Shown piece after piece: positions 52,260 through 61,063 of a DNA stretch of 64,000 nucleotides (position 1 is the first letter of the stretch; every line of letters begins with the position of its first letter). Origin of the DNA: Paenibacillus turpanensis. GTDB lineage: Bacteria > Bacillota > Bacilli > Paenibacillales > YIM-B00363. The stretch spans positions 151,347 through 215,346 of the forward strand of contig NZ_WTLI01000008.1 of the NCBI RefSeq assembly GCF_011421635.1, written 5' to 3'. Below the pieces are notes generated by a model that was given only the letters and a program-made list of their open reading frames with translations, made no database searches and was not told the DNA's origin. Both the position numbers and the translations under genes were made by a program.

Positions 52260-53455
52260 GGCCGAGCAGCCGGTTGCCGCTTCTTGTTCTCGTACTAACT
52301 GTTACCGGGTTTATTTCCGGCTGTTGGGACCGCAAGGAGGTAAACGATATTGTGTTTGTTTCCGCAACGGCGATGGACAAAGTAGAGGGCGAGGAGCCTT
52401 ACCGGGTCACCGTACAATTTCCTCTGCCCAGTAAAATGGGGGGAGCCGGTTCCGGAGGCGGCGGGGGCGGTACGCCCGGTGAGGATACGTGGTATATTGA
52501 CTCGGCAGCAGGTAAAACGATCCGTGACTCCAATCAAAAGCAGCAGCGAGCACTTTCCCGGCAGCTGTATTTTGCCCATCGAAGGGTCATCCTGATCGGT
52601 GAAGATTTGGCCAAAGCAGGGATCGCGCCGATTATCGATATTATGGCTCGCGTCCCGCAAAACCGGATGAGCGCAAATTTGTTAATCACAAAGGGACCGG
52701 CGCAAGAGGTGTTAAATGCGAAAGTTCCCACCGAATATGTGACAGGTGAGGTTCTCAGGGAGCTTGCAACACGAGCGATGAAAAAGCCGATCGATATCGT
52801 TGATGTGATCGATAAACTACTTACTCCTGGGATTGATCCCGCCATATCGTACGTGGTAAAGGAGACAACCAAGCCGGGTGAAAAAAAGCTGGAGAAGCCG
52901 ACGGTTGTTTTGAAAGGACTCGCTGTATTTCGGGAGGATCGCTTGACAGGAATGCTGGAGGGGGAACTCGCTCAGAGCGTGCTTCTAGCGATGAATCAAG
53001 CGGATAAACCAACCGTTACCGTAAAATCCCCGAAGGGGGAAGGTCATTTGACGGTACAGATTAGTAAGTACGATGTTGATTATATTCCTAAGGCGGGACC
53101 GGAAGGTCCGGAATTTGAGCTGCGGTTGACAGGGATTGGGATGCTCATGGAAAATGCCTCTGTTTTCAAAGTCTCCACAACCATGGGGATGCAAAATATA
53201 AGTAAATTGGTCAACGAAAAAATTGTAGAGACGACAACGAAAGGAATTCAAAAATTGCAAAAGGAATACCAATCCGACCCGATTGGCTTCGGTGACAAAA
53301 TTAGACGGAAGGATGCTGCATACTGGCGTCAGTGGGAGAAATCCTGGTACGAGACGTACAAGACCATGAAGGTGAACGTGATTTCGGAAATGGTCGTGGA
53401 GCATCCTGGGGTTATGCTTGCTCCTGCAGCCATACCCGACCAGCTGCAAGAATAA
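52256..53455 (+). CDS. Ger(x)C-family spore germination lipoprotein (C subunit)
   Basis: 399-residue lipoprotein of the germinant receptor. Signal peptide with lipobox ISGC (near residue 23), followed by WDRKEVNDIVFVSATAMDK, the usual Ger(x)C opening, and a Gly-rich loop after PSKMG. Three-domain GerC fold; C-terminal EKSWYETYKTMKVNV region. It overlaps the A-subunit stop and precedes the B subunit by 12 bases. It should sit on the outer face of the spore inner membrane. An excess of Gly in the loop at about residues 65-75 is unusual. Confidence 0.93.
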   Translation: MRPSSRLPLLVLVLTVTGFISGCWDRKEVNDIVFVSATAMDKVEGEEPYRVTVQFPLPSKMGGAGSGGGGGGTPGEDTWYIDSAAGKTIRDSNQKQQRALSRQLYFAHRRVILIGEDLAKAGIAPIIDIMARVPQNRMSANLLITKGPAQEVLNAKVPTEYVTGEVLRELATRAMKKPIDIVDVIDKLLTPGIDPAISYVVKETTKPGEKKLEKPTVVLKGLAVFREDRLTGMLEGELAQSVLLAMNQADKPTVTVKSPKGEGHLTVQISKYDVDYIPKAGPEGPEFELRLTGIGMLMENASVFKVSTTMGMQNISKLVNEKIVETTTKGIQKLQKEYQSDPIGFGDKIRRKDAAYWRQWEKSWYETYKTMKVNVISEMVVEHPGVMLAPAAIPDQLQE

Positions 53456-53467
53456 GGAGGGTTGGAG

Positions 53468-54871
53468 GTGAATAAATCGGAGCTTACCCGCTATCAAAGT
53501 GTTCTAATCGCAGCGGGTTTTACATTGAATGCAACGCTTATCAGCTTACCATCGGTTCTAACGAAATATGCGGATGGTAATTTTTGGTTTTCTTATTTAC
53601 TTGCCTATTTTTATGGTATAGCTGTTGTCTATTTCATATCAAAGACCGCATCCCGATTCCCTGGGAAAGATTTATTTGTCTCTTTAATTGAATGGCGTGC
53701 ATGGGCAGGAAAGGCGGTAGTCCTGCTCTACACCGGTTTTTACCTGTTTATCCTAATTCGTGATTTGCGCAGTACCGTAGACTTTATAGAAATTTCGTTA
53801 TTGAATCACACTCCGCTGCCGATGATTATGGTTTTACTTATTGCCACGACTGTGATTGCAGCTGCAGGAAAACCAATGACTTTTGCCCGAATGAATGAGC
53901 TGTGGCAGCCGTTTTTACTTTTTATCATCGTGCTGCTGCCTGTTTTCCTTCTCGGAGACATTGACTTCAAATACTTATTTCCCGTTTTTGAAAAAGGATT
54001 ACTGCCGCCGCTTCAAGCTTCGTGGTACCTTATTCCTTATCTTGGAGAAGCGATCGGGCTTGCTTTTATTGCAAACAGTCAATCGTGGATGCCCCGGGCT
54101 GCGGTGATCGGCGTCACTATCGGAACGGGGGCGCTTTTTATACTACAGGCTACTGTTATTCTTACACTAGGAACAGAGCTGCCTTCGCGGCTTTTGTATC
54201 CTAACTATGAGATGATCCGGCAGATCAGCTTGACCGATTTTTTGGACCGGTTTGACTTGCCTATTGTGGGGATCTGGCTCCCCGCGATGATGGTGAAAAT
54301 CAGCTTTAGTCTTTACATTGTGAGTCATGGACTAGGGCGTATTTTTTCACCGAAAAGAGAGAAATTGATGGTTTTCGTGTTGGGATTAATTTCGGGCATC
54401 CTCGCACTATATCTATTTCGCGATGCTTTGCAGGTGTTCGCTCTAAACTATGTTTGGGTGCCGTTTGCTGTTGTTTTACAGCTAGGCCTGCCGCTTCTGA
54501 TGTTTATGTTCGTAAGACCGAGGAAGGCGGATAAGCCGGGTCCAAAAAATGAAGACAAGAGTCAGCAGAATAAAGATAAACAGAATAAGGAACAGCAGAA
54601 CCAAGATCAACAGGATCAAGAGAACCAGCAACAAGGTGAACAGCAGCAGCAGGGAAATCAAGAACAAGATCAACAGAATCAACATACCCAAAACAACCAA
54701 GAACAACAAGGCCAAGAGCAACAAAATCAAGATCAAGAGCAACAAAATCAAGATCAACAGGACCAAACGCAGAACAAAAAAGGTCAACGCAAATCAAAGC
54801 AAAAAAGTCATCTTCCTAAAAATCAAGCGGAAACGACTCAGAATCAATCTGGCAGCAATAACAACTTATAA
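53468..54871 (+). CDS. GerB-family endospore germination permease with Gln/Asn-rich tail
   Basis: 467-residue B subunit of the germinant receptor, an APC-like permease with ten membrane segments in residues 8-350 (opening SELTRYQSVLIAAGF, then ISLPSVLTKYADGN). The GTG at 53468 has AAGGAGG 7 bases upstream; a TTG 6 bases earlier is possible. After the last membrane segment comes a cytoplasmic or spore-core tail of about 110 residues made of Gln, Asn, Lys, Asp and Glu, absent from ordinary GerB proteins (about 365 residues). The tail's DNA is a run of CAA/AAC/GAT codon repeats, which suggests expansion by slippage. Confidence 0.92.
   Translation: MNKSELTRYQSVLIAAGFTLNATLISLPSVLTKYADGNFWFSYLLAYFYGIAVVYFISKTASRFPGKDLFVSLIEWRAWAGKAVVLLYTGFYLFILIRDLRSTVDFIEISLLNHTPLPMIMVLLIATTVIAAAGKPMTFARMNELWQPFLLFIIVLLPVFLLGDIDFKYLFPVFEKGLLPPLQASWYLIPYLGEAIGLAFIANSQSWMPRAAVIGVTIGTGALFILQATVILTLGTELPSRLLYPNYEMIRQISLTDFLDRFDLPIVGIWLPAMMVKISFSLYIVSHGLGRIFSPKREKLMVFVLGLISGILALYLFRDALQVFALNYVWVPFAVVLQLGLPLLMFMFVRPRKADKPGPKNEDKSQQNKDKQNKEQQNQDQQDQENQQQGEQQQQGNQEQDQQNQHTQNNQEQQGQEQQNQDQEQQNQDQQDQTQNKKGQRKSKQKSHLPKNQAETTQNQSGSNNNL
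54531..54840 (+). repeat. CAR/AAY/GAY-rich low-complexity coding repeat
   Basis: Codes for the Q/N/D/K-rich tail of the GerB protein. Short units (CAACAAAATCAAGATCAA and variants) recur imperfectly with Q-Q-N-Q-D-Q periodicity. The opposite-strand open frames in this region are shadows of the repeat. Confidence 0.8.
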
Positions 54872-54956
54872 AGCCGAATCATTTTACGGAGTAGAACAAG
54901 CAGGGGGATGAATGGTAGAATAAAAAGAAAACTTCATTTTGGAAGGATTGGCTCTA

Positions 54957-55982
54957 TTGTCTGTAAAACAACTGATAGTACTAGCGGGCGTGTTGTTATT
55001 CCTGCTAGGCATGTTTACGGTCGGAGGACCGTTTTTGCTTGCTTTAATTGTTGCCATATTAATAGAGCCTGCACTGCTCTTCATCACCCGGGTAACGAAG
55101 CTGAGCAGATTGTGGACGGCTGTCATTTTATGCAGCTTGTTCACGTTCCTTGCGATTGGGGTGATCCTGTTTATCGGGGTGAAGGTCACTGCCCAAGCAA
55201 CCGTCTTTTTCAAAATGGCTCAAGACTTCCTGATTGTCGAGGTCCCCAATTGGAAGGTCCAGTGGGTGAGCTGGGCGGAAAAGTTATCTCCGGAGCTCCA
55301 AGCTGGCATTGAGAAAAGTATTGATGGTATGACGCAAACAGCGGCCGGCATCGCCGGTAATATTTCGCGATCGCTGGTGAATATGGCTGCCAAGCTGCCG
55401 GGTATGTTTATCGCATTGATTGTATTCGTCATTGCACTGTATTTGTTTAGCATCAGCTTGCCATCAATGAAACGATCTTTTTTAAACTTTTTTTCAGAAC
55501 GATCCCGTGACAAAATGGATCACGTCCTGGTTTCGCTTCGCGGTTCCATTTTCGGTTTTTTGCGGGCGCAGCTGTTGATCAGCACAATCACCTACATCAT
55601 TGTGGCTGTCGGACTTCTGCTCATGAACGTTGATTTCCCGTTTGCGATTGCCCTGCTGGTTACCTTGGTCGATGCGCTTCCGATCCTCGGCTCCAGCGCC
55701 GTGCTGCTTCCGTGGGCCGCTGTCAGTCTTGTCACAGGGGAGCCTCAGCTGGGAATAGGCCTTCTGCTCTTATTTCTCGTGCTGGCGGTCGTACGCCGTA
55801 TTATTGAGCCGAAAATCCTCGGTGATTCCGTCGGAATCAGTGCGATCTCCGCTCTAGTTGCTCTTTACGTTGGCTTCCAACTAGTGGGGGTTATCGGATT
55901 GTTTTTAGGGCCGGCTGTCGTTGTCATCTTCCAAGCGCTTCGAAAAGCAGGTTTATTTCAGTTTAAATTCGATATGGACTAA
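54957..55982 (+). CDS. AI-2E-family membrane protein (YtvI-like sporulation protein)
   Basis: 341-residue AI-2E family transporter with about seven to eight membrane segments. It has the LVDALPILGSSAVLLPWAAVSLVTG and PKILGDSVGISAISALVALYVG motifs. Length and motifs are near YtvI, a membrane protein of the sporulation programme in Bacillus. The TTG at 54957 is preceded by GGAAGG (10-base spacer); a TTG at 54939 without a site is less likely. It stands 86 bases after the GerB-type gene on the same strand, with no terminator between, so it may be co-expressed in the forespore. Confidence 0.85.
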   Translation: MSVKQLIVLAGVLLFLLGMFTVGGPFLLALIVAILIEPALLFITRVTKLSRLWTAVILCSLFTFLAIGVILFIGVKVTAQATVFFKMAQDFLIVEVPNWKVQWVSWAEKLSPELQAGIEKSIDGMTQTAAGIAGNISRSLVNMAAKLPGMFIALIVFVIALYLFSISLPSMKRSFLNFFSERSRDKMDHVLVSLRGSIFGFLRAQLLISTITYIIVAVGLLLMNVDFPFAIALLVTLVDALPILGSSAVLLPWAAVSLVTGEPQLGIGLLLLFLVLAVVRRIIEPKILGDSVGISAISALVALYVGFQLVGVIGLFLGPAVVVIFQALRKAGLFQFKFDMD

Positions 55983-56018
55983 GCGGCGCGAAATCCGCTG
56001 TTCGTTCATGAACTATTT

Positions 56019-56063
56019 GATCCCGTCTCGGTCATGTACACCATAGCCAAGGCGGGATTTTTC
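56019..56063 (+). terminator. Terminator after the YtvI-like gene
   Basis: GATCCCGTC...GGCGGGAT stem with a 23-base interrupted loop and five T residues. Confidence 0.7.
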
Positions 56064-56246
56064 TGTTTGGAAAATTTTAGGTAAAGATGAACCATAGCAA
56101 AATCGATGATTTTTTGACATAATATTCAGGGGAAAGAATAAGACGTTGGATGGATAGATTTCACCCGGATTCAGGAGGAACGACCTAACGAGTCGGACAC
56201 GAATTGAACGGGATTGATAGGGTTTGTGGATGGGGGGATTCGTTTT

Positions 56247-56933
56247 ATGAATAGTATTTTGGAGCTATTGCGGCAGATCGTCATTTTTCAAGGACTAGAT
56301 TTCGAGGAACTGGAACGGATTGCGCCTCTCTTTTCGGAAAGAAAGGTTCCAAAAGGCACGGTCCTATTTTGTGAGGGAGACCCTGGTCACGAAATGTATA
56401 TTATTAAGTCGGGGCTCGTGAAAATACATCGGCTTGAAAGCAACCGGGAAATTATATTAACCTTGTTCCGGCAGGGGGATTATTTCGGAGAGATGGCGTT
56501 AATTACACCGGGACAGACGAGGTCGGCTACGGCTGAAACGCTGGAAACGACGGAGCTGTACGTTTTGCTGCGCGAAAACTTTAATGAATTTCTATTAAAA
56601 ACCCCCAGCATAATGATGAAGCTGCTCGAGACGACGATGGAGCGCATGCGCAGGACCAATGAACAGATCGAAGACCTATCCTTTTTGGATGTACGTTCCC
56701 GAATCATCAAGCTGATCATAAGACTAGGAGAAGAATACGGCAAACCGGTTGCCGATGGGGTGTTAATTGAAATGAAGCTGACTCATCAGCATATTGCCAA
56801 TATGGCCGGTACAGTTAGAGAATCGGTTACGAAAATTTTGCAGGAGCTGCAGCTGGAGCAAGTGATTGATGTGCAGAGTAAAATGATATTAATTAGACGA
56901 GCGGAGGAGCTGCAGAAAAAAATTATGTATTAG
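56247..56933 (+). CDS. Crp/Fnr-family transcriptional regulator
   Basis: 228-residue regulator. The cyclic-nucleotide-binding fold (residues 1-125) has the phosphate-binding-cassette-like FGEMALITPGQTRSATAET. A long dimer helix follows, then a winged helix with THQHIANMAGTVRESVTKILQELQ near residues 180-203. It lacks the Cys cluster of Fnr. The ATG at 56247 follows GGGGGG by 9 bases; an upstream in-frame ATG at 56214 would start inside the leader. The signal is unknown. It is 175 bases upstream of the phn transporter on the same strand, but no target site was recognised there. Confidence 0.92.
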   Translation: MNSILELLRQIVIFQGLDFEELERIAPLFSERKVPKGTVLFCEGDPGHEMYIIKSGLVKIHRLESNREIILTLFRQGDYFGEMALITPGQTRSATAETLETTELYVLLRENFNEFLLKTPSIMMKLLETTMERMRRTNEQIEDLSFLDVRSRIIKLIIRLGEEYGKPVADGVLIEMKLTHQHIANMAGTVRESVTKILQELQLEQVIDVQSKMILIRRAEELQKKIMY

Positions 56934-57072
56934 CCCTATTGAGGTATACTTCATTCCGAAAACGTGAATTGTAAGAAAAATGCTTCATGAATCGTTACGA
57001 TTTCTTTACATAGAAGAAAAAGGAACTTTGAAATTTGTGTCGAATTATGAATGTTTGGCAAATTGTTTTATG

Positions 57073-57087
57073 TAGTCATCATTATCA
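57073..57087. promoter_or_regulatory. Weak Fur-like site upstream of phnC
   Basis: TAGTCATCATTATCA keeps the right half of a Fur box perfectly (ATTATCA) but has three mismatches in the left half (11 of the 14 defined consensus positions match). It lies 22 bases upstream of the start. Half-site matches like this occur by chance in AT-rich DNA, so confidence is low. Confidence 0.25.
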
Positions 57088-57108
57088 TTTACAGAAAGTT
57101 GGAGGCTA

Positions 57109-57876
57109 ATGATTCAGTTTAAAAATGTTTCGAAGGTATACCCGAACGGCGTTGTCGGTCTCAAAAACATTAATTTGAGCATCGCCCCGGGCGAGTTTCT
57201 TGTCATTGTAGGTCTTTCGGGGGCCGGGAAATCTACGCTGCTCCGTTCTATTAACCGCCTTCATGAAATTACAGAAGGGGAAATTTTGATCGGCGACAAG
57301 TCAATCACTGCAGCGGCTGGCGGCGAGCTTCGCCGGATGCGTAGAGATATCGGCATGATCTTTCAAAGCTTTAATTTGGTAAAACGTTCGACAGTGCTTC
57401 GTAACGTTATGTCCGGTCGCGTCGGTTATCATTCCACTATGCGTACGCTTCTGGGATTGTTCCCGAAGCAGGACGTGGAGCTTGCATTAAAGGCGCTGGA
57501 ACGCGTCAATATCAAGGAAAAGGCGTATACCCGTGCCGACCAGCTGTCGGGCGGTCAGCAGCAGCGTGTATCGATTGCGCGTGCGCTTGCGCAGGAGGCC
57601 AAAATCATTTTGGCGGACGAGCCTGTTGCGTCTCTTGACCCGTTAACGACACGTCAAGTTATGGATGACTTGAAGCGAATTAATCAGGAGCTTGGAATTA
57701 CAACGGTGGTCAACCTTCATGATATTGATCTGGCGCGTGAGTACGCCACCCGAATTATCGGGATGCGGGCTGGAGAGCTTGTATTCGACGGTAGTGTGGA
57801 GGAGGCGACTGACGAAACGTTTATGGGCATCTATGGACGTTCGTTACGAGAAAACGCAGCGGAGGTTCAAGCATAA
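57109..57876 (+). CDS. phnC: Phosphonate-type ABC transporter ATP-binding protein
   Basis: 255-residue ATPase. Walker [12 protein letters not shown]-loop FQSF, PhnC-type [18 protein letters not shown], signature QLSGGQQQR, Walker [13 protein letters not shown] and switch His NLHD. It powers the two permeases that follow. The ATG lies 7 bases after TTGGAGG. Family members import phosphonate, phosphite or phosphate. The downstream 5'-nucleotidase-family gene fits a phosphorus-acquisition region, but there are no phnG-M lyase genes in view. PhnC shares a base with the next start (TAATG). Confidence 0.94.
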   Translation: MIQFKNVSKVYPNGVVGLKNINLSIAPGEFLVIVGLSGAGKSTLLRSINRLHEITEGEILIGDKSITAAAGGELRRMRRDIGMIFQSFNLVKRSTVLRNVMSGRVGYHSTMRTLLGLFPKQDVELALKALERVNIKEKAYTRADQLSGGQQQRVSIARALAQEAKIILADEPVASLDPLTTRQVMDDLKRINQELGITTVVNLHDIDLAREYATRIIGMRAGELVFDGSVEEATDETFMGIYGRSLRENAAEVQA

Positions 57877-58679
57877 TGGCGGGCGATAAACAACCTTCCA
57901 ATCCAAACAAAGGATTACAGCCTCCTTCGCAGCTCAAAACACAGCTGACTTTCGTTCTTATCCTGCTCCTGCTCGTGGGAAGCGCATATCAAACCGATGC
58001 TTCCTTCGGCAAGCTCATTACAGGAACCGGAGAAATGATGGAACTGCTGGCCGACATGTTTCCGCCGGACTGGGCTTACATAGACACGATCTGGGAGGCC
58101 ATGCTTCAGACCATTCAAATGGCGGTCATCGGAACGACGGTAGGCGGATTGCTTGCGATTCCAGTCGCGTTCACAGCGGCGCACAATGTATTTGGCTCCA
58201 AGCTATTACATAATGCATCCCGCGTTATTCTGAACCTGATCCGGACGATCCCGGAGCTGCTGTTCGCAGCGGTGTTTGTAGCGATTTTCGGGATTGGGCC
58301 GTTTGCCGGGGTGCTTGCAATCAGCTTCTTTTCGTTCGGGTTAATTGCCAAGCTGTTCTATGAATCGATCGAAGCGATTGATCCGGGACCGTTAGAAGCA
58401 ATGACTGCTGTTGGGGCGAATAAAATGCAGTGGATTCACTTTGGAATTGTTCCTCAGGTAGTGGCTCAGTACGTAGCCTACTTCTTGTATACCTTCGAGG
58501 TAAACGTACGTGGGGCGGCGATTCTTGGTATCGTTGGAGCAGGCGGTATCGGTCTTTTCTTGGACCGTTCCTTGAACCAGCTTCGGTACGACCGGGCAGC
58601 CACGATTATTATTTTAACGCTGGTGATCGTCTTGATTATTGACTACGTCAGCACGAAAATTCGGGAGAAATTGTTATGA
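57876..58679 (+). CDS. phnE: Phosphonate-type ABC transporter permease 1
   Basis: 267-residue permease with about six membrane segments. The PhnE/EAA motif is near the C terminus: EAMTAVGANKMQWIHFGIVPQV, then GIVGAGGIGLFLD. It has the long N-terminal PDWAYID segment of PhnE proteins. It is coupled with phnC by a 1-base overlap and with phnE2 by a 4-base overlap (ATGA). Confidence 0.93.
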   Translation: MAGDKQPSNPNKGLQPPSQLKTQLTFVLILLLLVGSAYQTDASFGKLITGTGEMMELLADMFPPDWAYIDTIWEAMLQTIQMAVIGTTVGGLLAIPVAFTAAHNVFGSKLLHNASRVILNLIRTIPELLFAAVFVAIFGIGPFAGVLAISFFSFGLIAKLFYESIEAIDPGPLEAMTAVGANKMQWIHFGIVPQVVAQYVAYFLYTFEVNVRGAAILGIVGAGGIGLFLDRSLNQLRYDRAATIIILTLVIVLIIDYVSTKIREKLL

Positions 58680-59464
58680 TGAACGAAGTGGTAAAACCGA
58701 AACGTTTTCGCATCCGTTTTTGGCTTGTCGGATTGATCATACTGGCGATTTACTTGTGGTCGTTTACCGGCCTTGAGTTTACGGGAATTAAGGAAACCTC
58801 GGGAGAAATCTCGCTAGCGATTTTACGAGGTCTCATTCACCCCGACTGGCATTACGTACCGGGTGAAGAGGGGCTGCTGGTTGGGTTGTATGAGACGCTG
58901 GCCATCGCAATCCTGGGTACGTTCATTTCTGCAGTGCTTGCGGTTCCGTTTGCTTTCTGGGCAGCGGCGAATATGAGCAAGCGCAGACAAGTATCCGGCT
59001 CCGGTAAATTTGTATTAAGCTTTATTCGGACCTTTCCGGAAATCATTATGGCGATTATGTTTATTAAAGCGGTAGGGCCGGGTCCCTTTGCCGGGGTTTT
59101 GGCGCTCGGTCTGCATTCGATTGGGATGCTTGGCAAGCTTTATTCGGAAGGAATCGAAAATTTAGATATGGGGCCTTCGGAAGCGCTGACCGCTTGCGGT
59201 GCAAATCGGATCCAGACCATTTGGTTTGCGGTCATTCCGCAGGTGCTGCCTTACTTCTACTCCTTTACCCTGTACCGCTTTGAAATTAACATTCGTTCCG
59301 CATCCATCCTGGGGATGGTCGGAGCGGGGGGCATCGGGGCTCCGCTGCATTTTGCTTTGGAAGCCCGCGGATGGGACCGTGTAGGCATCATATTGCTTGG
59401 GATTATCGTGCTGGTAACCGTGATCGATATGATTTCGGGCTATATCCGTAAACGGATCGTGTAA
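58676..59464 (+). CDS. phnE: Phosphonate-type ABC transporter permease 2
   Basis: 262-residue permease, paralogous to the gene before it. It keeps PDWHYVPGEEGLL, the EALTACGANRIQTIWFAVIPQV motif and GMVGAGGIGAPL. The two PhnE proteins form a heterodimeric channel. It ends with a good terminator at 59664-59708. The binding protein is encoded on the opposite strand downstream. Confidence 0.93.
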   Translation: MMNEVVKPKRFRIRFWLVGLIILAIYLWSFTGLEFTGIKETSGEISLAILRGLIHPDWHYVPGEEGLLVGLYETLAIAILGTFISAVLAVPFAFWAAANMSKRRQVSGSGKFVLSFIRTFPEIIMAIMFIKAVGPGPFAGVLALGLHSIGMLGKLYSEGIENLDMGPSEALTACGANRIQTIWFAVIPQVLPYFYSFTLYRFEINIRSASILGMVGAGGIGAPLHFALEARGWDRVGIILLGIIVLVTVIDMISGYIRKRIV

Positions 59465-59663
59465 TGAATGAAGCAGTAGCGTTTTTGAAACAAGATTTAT
59501 GTGATAAAAGATTAGTGTGATAAACCATTTATGACGGTAATCAATTTGTTGCTGATAAGAAGTTCGTTTGGTTGATATGCTGGACGAGCTAGTGTCAGGG
59601 GCAAGTGCCGGTGATTACCTGTCGATGCGGCTTTGGCAGGGTATATAGGTGGAATGAAAGAAT

Positions 59664-59708
59664 GGTTGTTGGGAAGGCTGTTTCGAGCCCAACAACCGTT
59701 TTTTTTGT
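59664..59708 (+). terminator. Terminator of phnCEE
   Basis: GGTTGTTGGG / CCCAACAACC perfect stem, 14-base loop, then G and eight T residues. Confidence 0.94.
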
Positions 59709-59817
59709 TTGTAATGAGGTGGTTAGTACACGTGATGGGATGACTCGATGACTTGGAGTATTACTTGATTTACACGGGAATGGCATCGCTTAAATCCTTC
59801 ATCTTATTTTGAGCAAG

Positions 59818-59842
59818 AAAAAAGCCCTCGCAATGGAGGGCT
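59818..59842 (-). terminator. Terminator of phnD
   Basis: On the minus strand: AGCCCTC-CATTGC-GAGGGCT and six U residues, about 30 bases downstream of the phnD stop. Confidence 0.92.
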
Positions 59843-59869
59843 AATTATCCAAACAGGCATGCGCCGAAA

Positions 59870-60850
59870 TTACTTGATTTCTTGACCTACAGCCTTTGCA
59901 TATTCACGAACAGGCTGGAAGTTTTCGTCTTTACCTTCAGCATAACCCTTGTGGGAGTAAACGTCGCTGATGATTTTTTGGCCTTCCGGATCTTTACCGA
60001 TCGCGATGAATGCGTCAGCAAGCTTCTTGCGGAAATCCTTGTCCATGTCGGAACGAACGGAAATCGTATCGTTCGGGATTGGAGCTGTGTAGTGAATAAC
60101 CTTTGTCGTTTCGAATACGTCCGGCTTGTCCTTCACAACGTTGTTACGAGCATCTTCAAATACGGTTGCTGCATCAACTTCGCCGTTCAGTACAGCAAGG
60201 ATTGCTTTGTCATGGCCTTTAACAGTGATACCAGTTACGTCTTTCTCCGGGTTCACGCCAGCTTTGATCATTTCAGCTGCCGGGAACACATAACCTGCGG
60301 AAGAAGTTACGTCTTGGAACGCGATTTTCTTGCCCTTCAGGTCAGCGATCGAAGTAATCGGGGAGTCCTTCTTAACAACGATCATTGCACGGTAGAAGTC
60401 AACCAGATCAGCTGTCGGCTTGCCTGTTCCTTCAACTACACCAAAACGCTGGGATTGAAGAAGAAGGTCAGCCGCTTTTCTTACGTCATGCGCAAGAACA
60501 TATGCGTTCGGAGGCAGGAAGCCAACATCAACTTGCTTGGAGTCCATAGCTTCGATGATCGTGTTGTAGTTTGTCGAAACCGAAACCTTAACCGGGATGC
60601 CCAGACGGTCGCTAAGAAGCTTTTCCAGCGGCTTCGCCTTCGCTTCAAGCGTTTCTGCTGCTTGGGAAGGAACGAACTGTACCTTCAGCTCTTTCGGAAC
60701 ATAGCCAGCAGCTGCTTCTTGTTTGTTTTCTCCGCCTGCTGGGGCTTGTCCTTGACCCGCGTTGTTTGTTTCTTCTTTCGTGCCGCAGCCTACTGCTAAA
60801 CCAGCAGCCAGCACCATAGTAAGACCCACTGCAGAAAACTTTTTGAACAT
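59870..60850 (-). CDS. phnD: Phosphate/phosphite/phosphonate-binding lipoprotein
   Basis: 326-residue lipoprotein with signal peptide and lipobox AVGC (near residue 22) and a Gln/Gly/Ala-rich spacer. The mature domain is PhnD-like: LKVQFVPSQAAETLEAKAKPL, then YNTIIEAMDSKQVDVGFLPPNAYV, GKKIAFQDVTSSAGYVFPAAEM and DKAILAVLNGEVDAATVF. It is the binding subunit for the phnCEE transporter, but lies on the opposite strand and converges with that operon, an uncommon arrangement. The ATG follows GGAGGG on the minus strand. It must be expressed from its own promoter, so it can be made independently of the channel. Confidence 0.93.
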   Translation of the reverse strand: MFKKFSAVGLTMVLAAGLAVGCGTKEETNNAGQGQAPAGGENKQEAAAGYVPKELKVQFVPSQAAETLEAKAKPLEKLLSDRLGIPVKVSVSTNYNTIIEAMDSKQVDVGFLPPNAYVLAHDVRKAADLLLQSQRFGVVEGTGKPTADLVDFYRAMIVVKKDSPITSIADLKGKKIAFQDVTSSAGYVFPAAEMIKAGVNPEKDVTGITVKGHDKAILAVLNGEVDAATVFEDARNNVVKDKPDVFETTKVIHYTAPIPNDTISVRSDMDKDFRKKLADAFIAIGKDPEGQKIISDVYSHKGYAEGKDENFQPVREYAKAVGQEIK

Positions 60851-60989
60851 CTTTTGTTTCCCTCCTGTGTGCTTTTTGACCGAAGTCGAACACGTAAAAT
60901 ATATTAGCAGAGAATTCCAAGGAACGGAAGTTAAAGTTTTATTAACTTGTGGGGAAAGGTCGAATTTTTCTGCGAAAAATCGTCGAACC

Positions 60990-61028
60990 TTGCCGTATTC
61001 CGTTCCTCTGCCAATAATGTGGTATAGT
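60990..61028 (+). promoter_or_regulatory. Promoter of the 5'-nucleotidase-family gene
   Basis: Two overlapping readings: TTGCCG (60990-60995), 17 bases, AATAAT (61013-61018); or an extended -10, TGGTATAGT at 61020-61028. Either gives a leader of 25-45 bases before the GGAGGA ribosome site. Confidence 0.55.
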
Positions 61029-61063
61029 GGTCTTATCGAAACTTTTTCAGCCGGAGGACTGTT

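Larger units (their letters stand above)
59465..59869. other. Intergenic region between phnE2 and phnD (convergent)
   Basis: About 400 bases with two terminators, one for each direction. No coding frame with a ribosome site was seen. Confidence 0.6.

Noticed and set aside
54482..54797. Long minus-strand open frames opposite the GerB tail
   Set aside because: They are the Leu/Ile- and Asp/Val-rich complements of the CAA/AAC repeat, without ribosome sites. They are shadows of the repeat.
57000..57110. Possible PhoP box (TTTACA repeats) ahead of phnC
   Set aside because: Only isolated TTTACA-like hexamers occur, without the regular 11-base spacing expected of PhoP sites.
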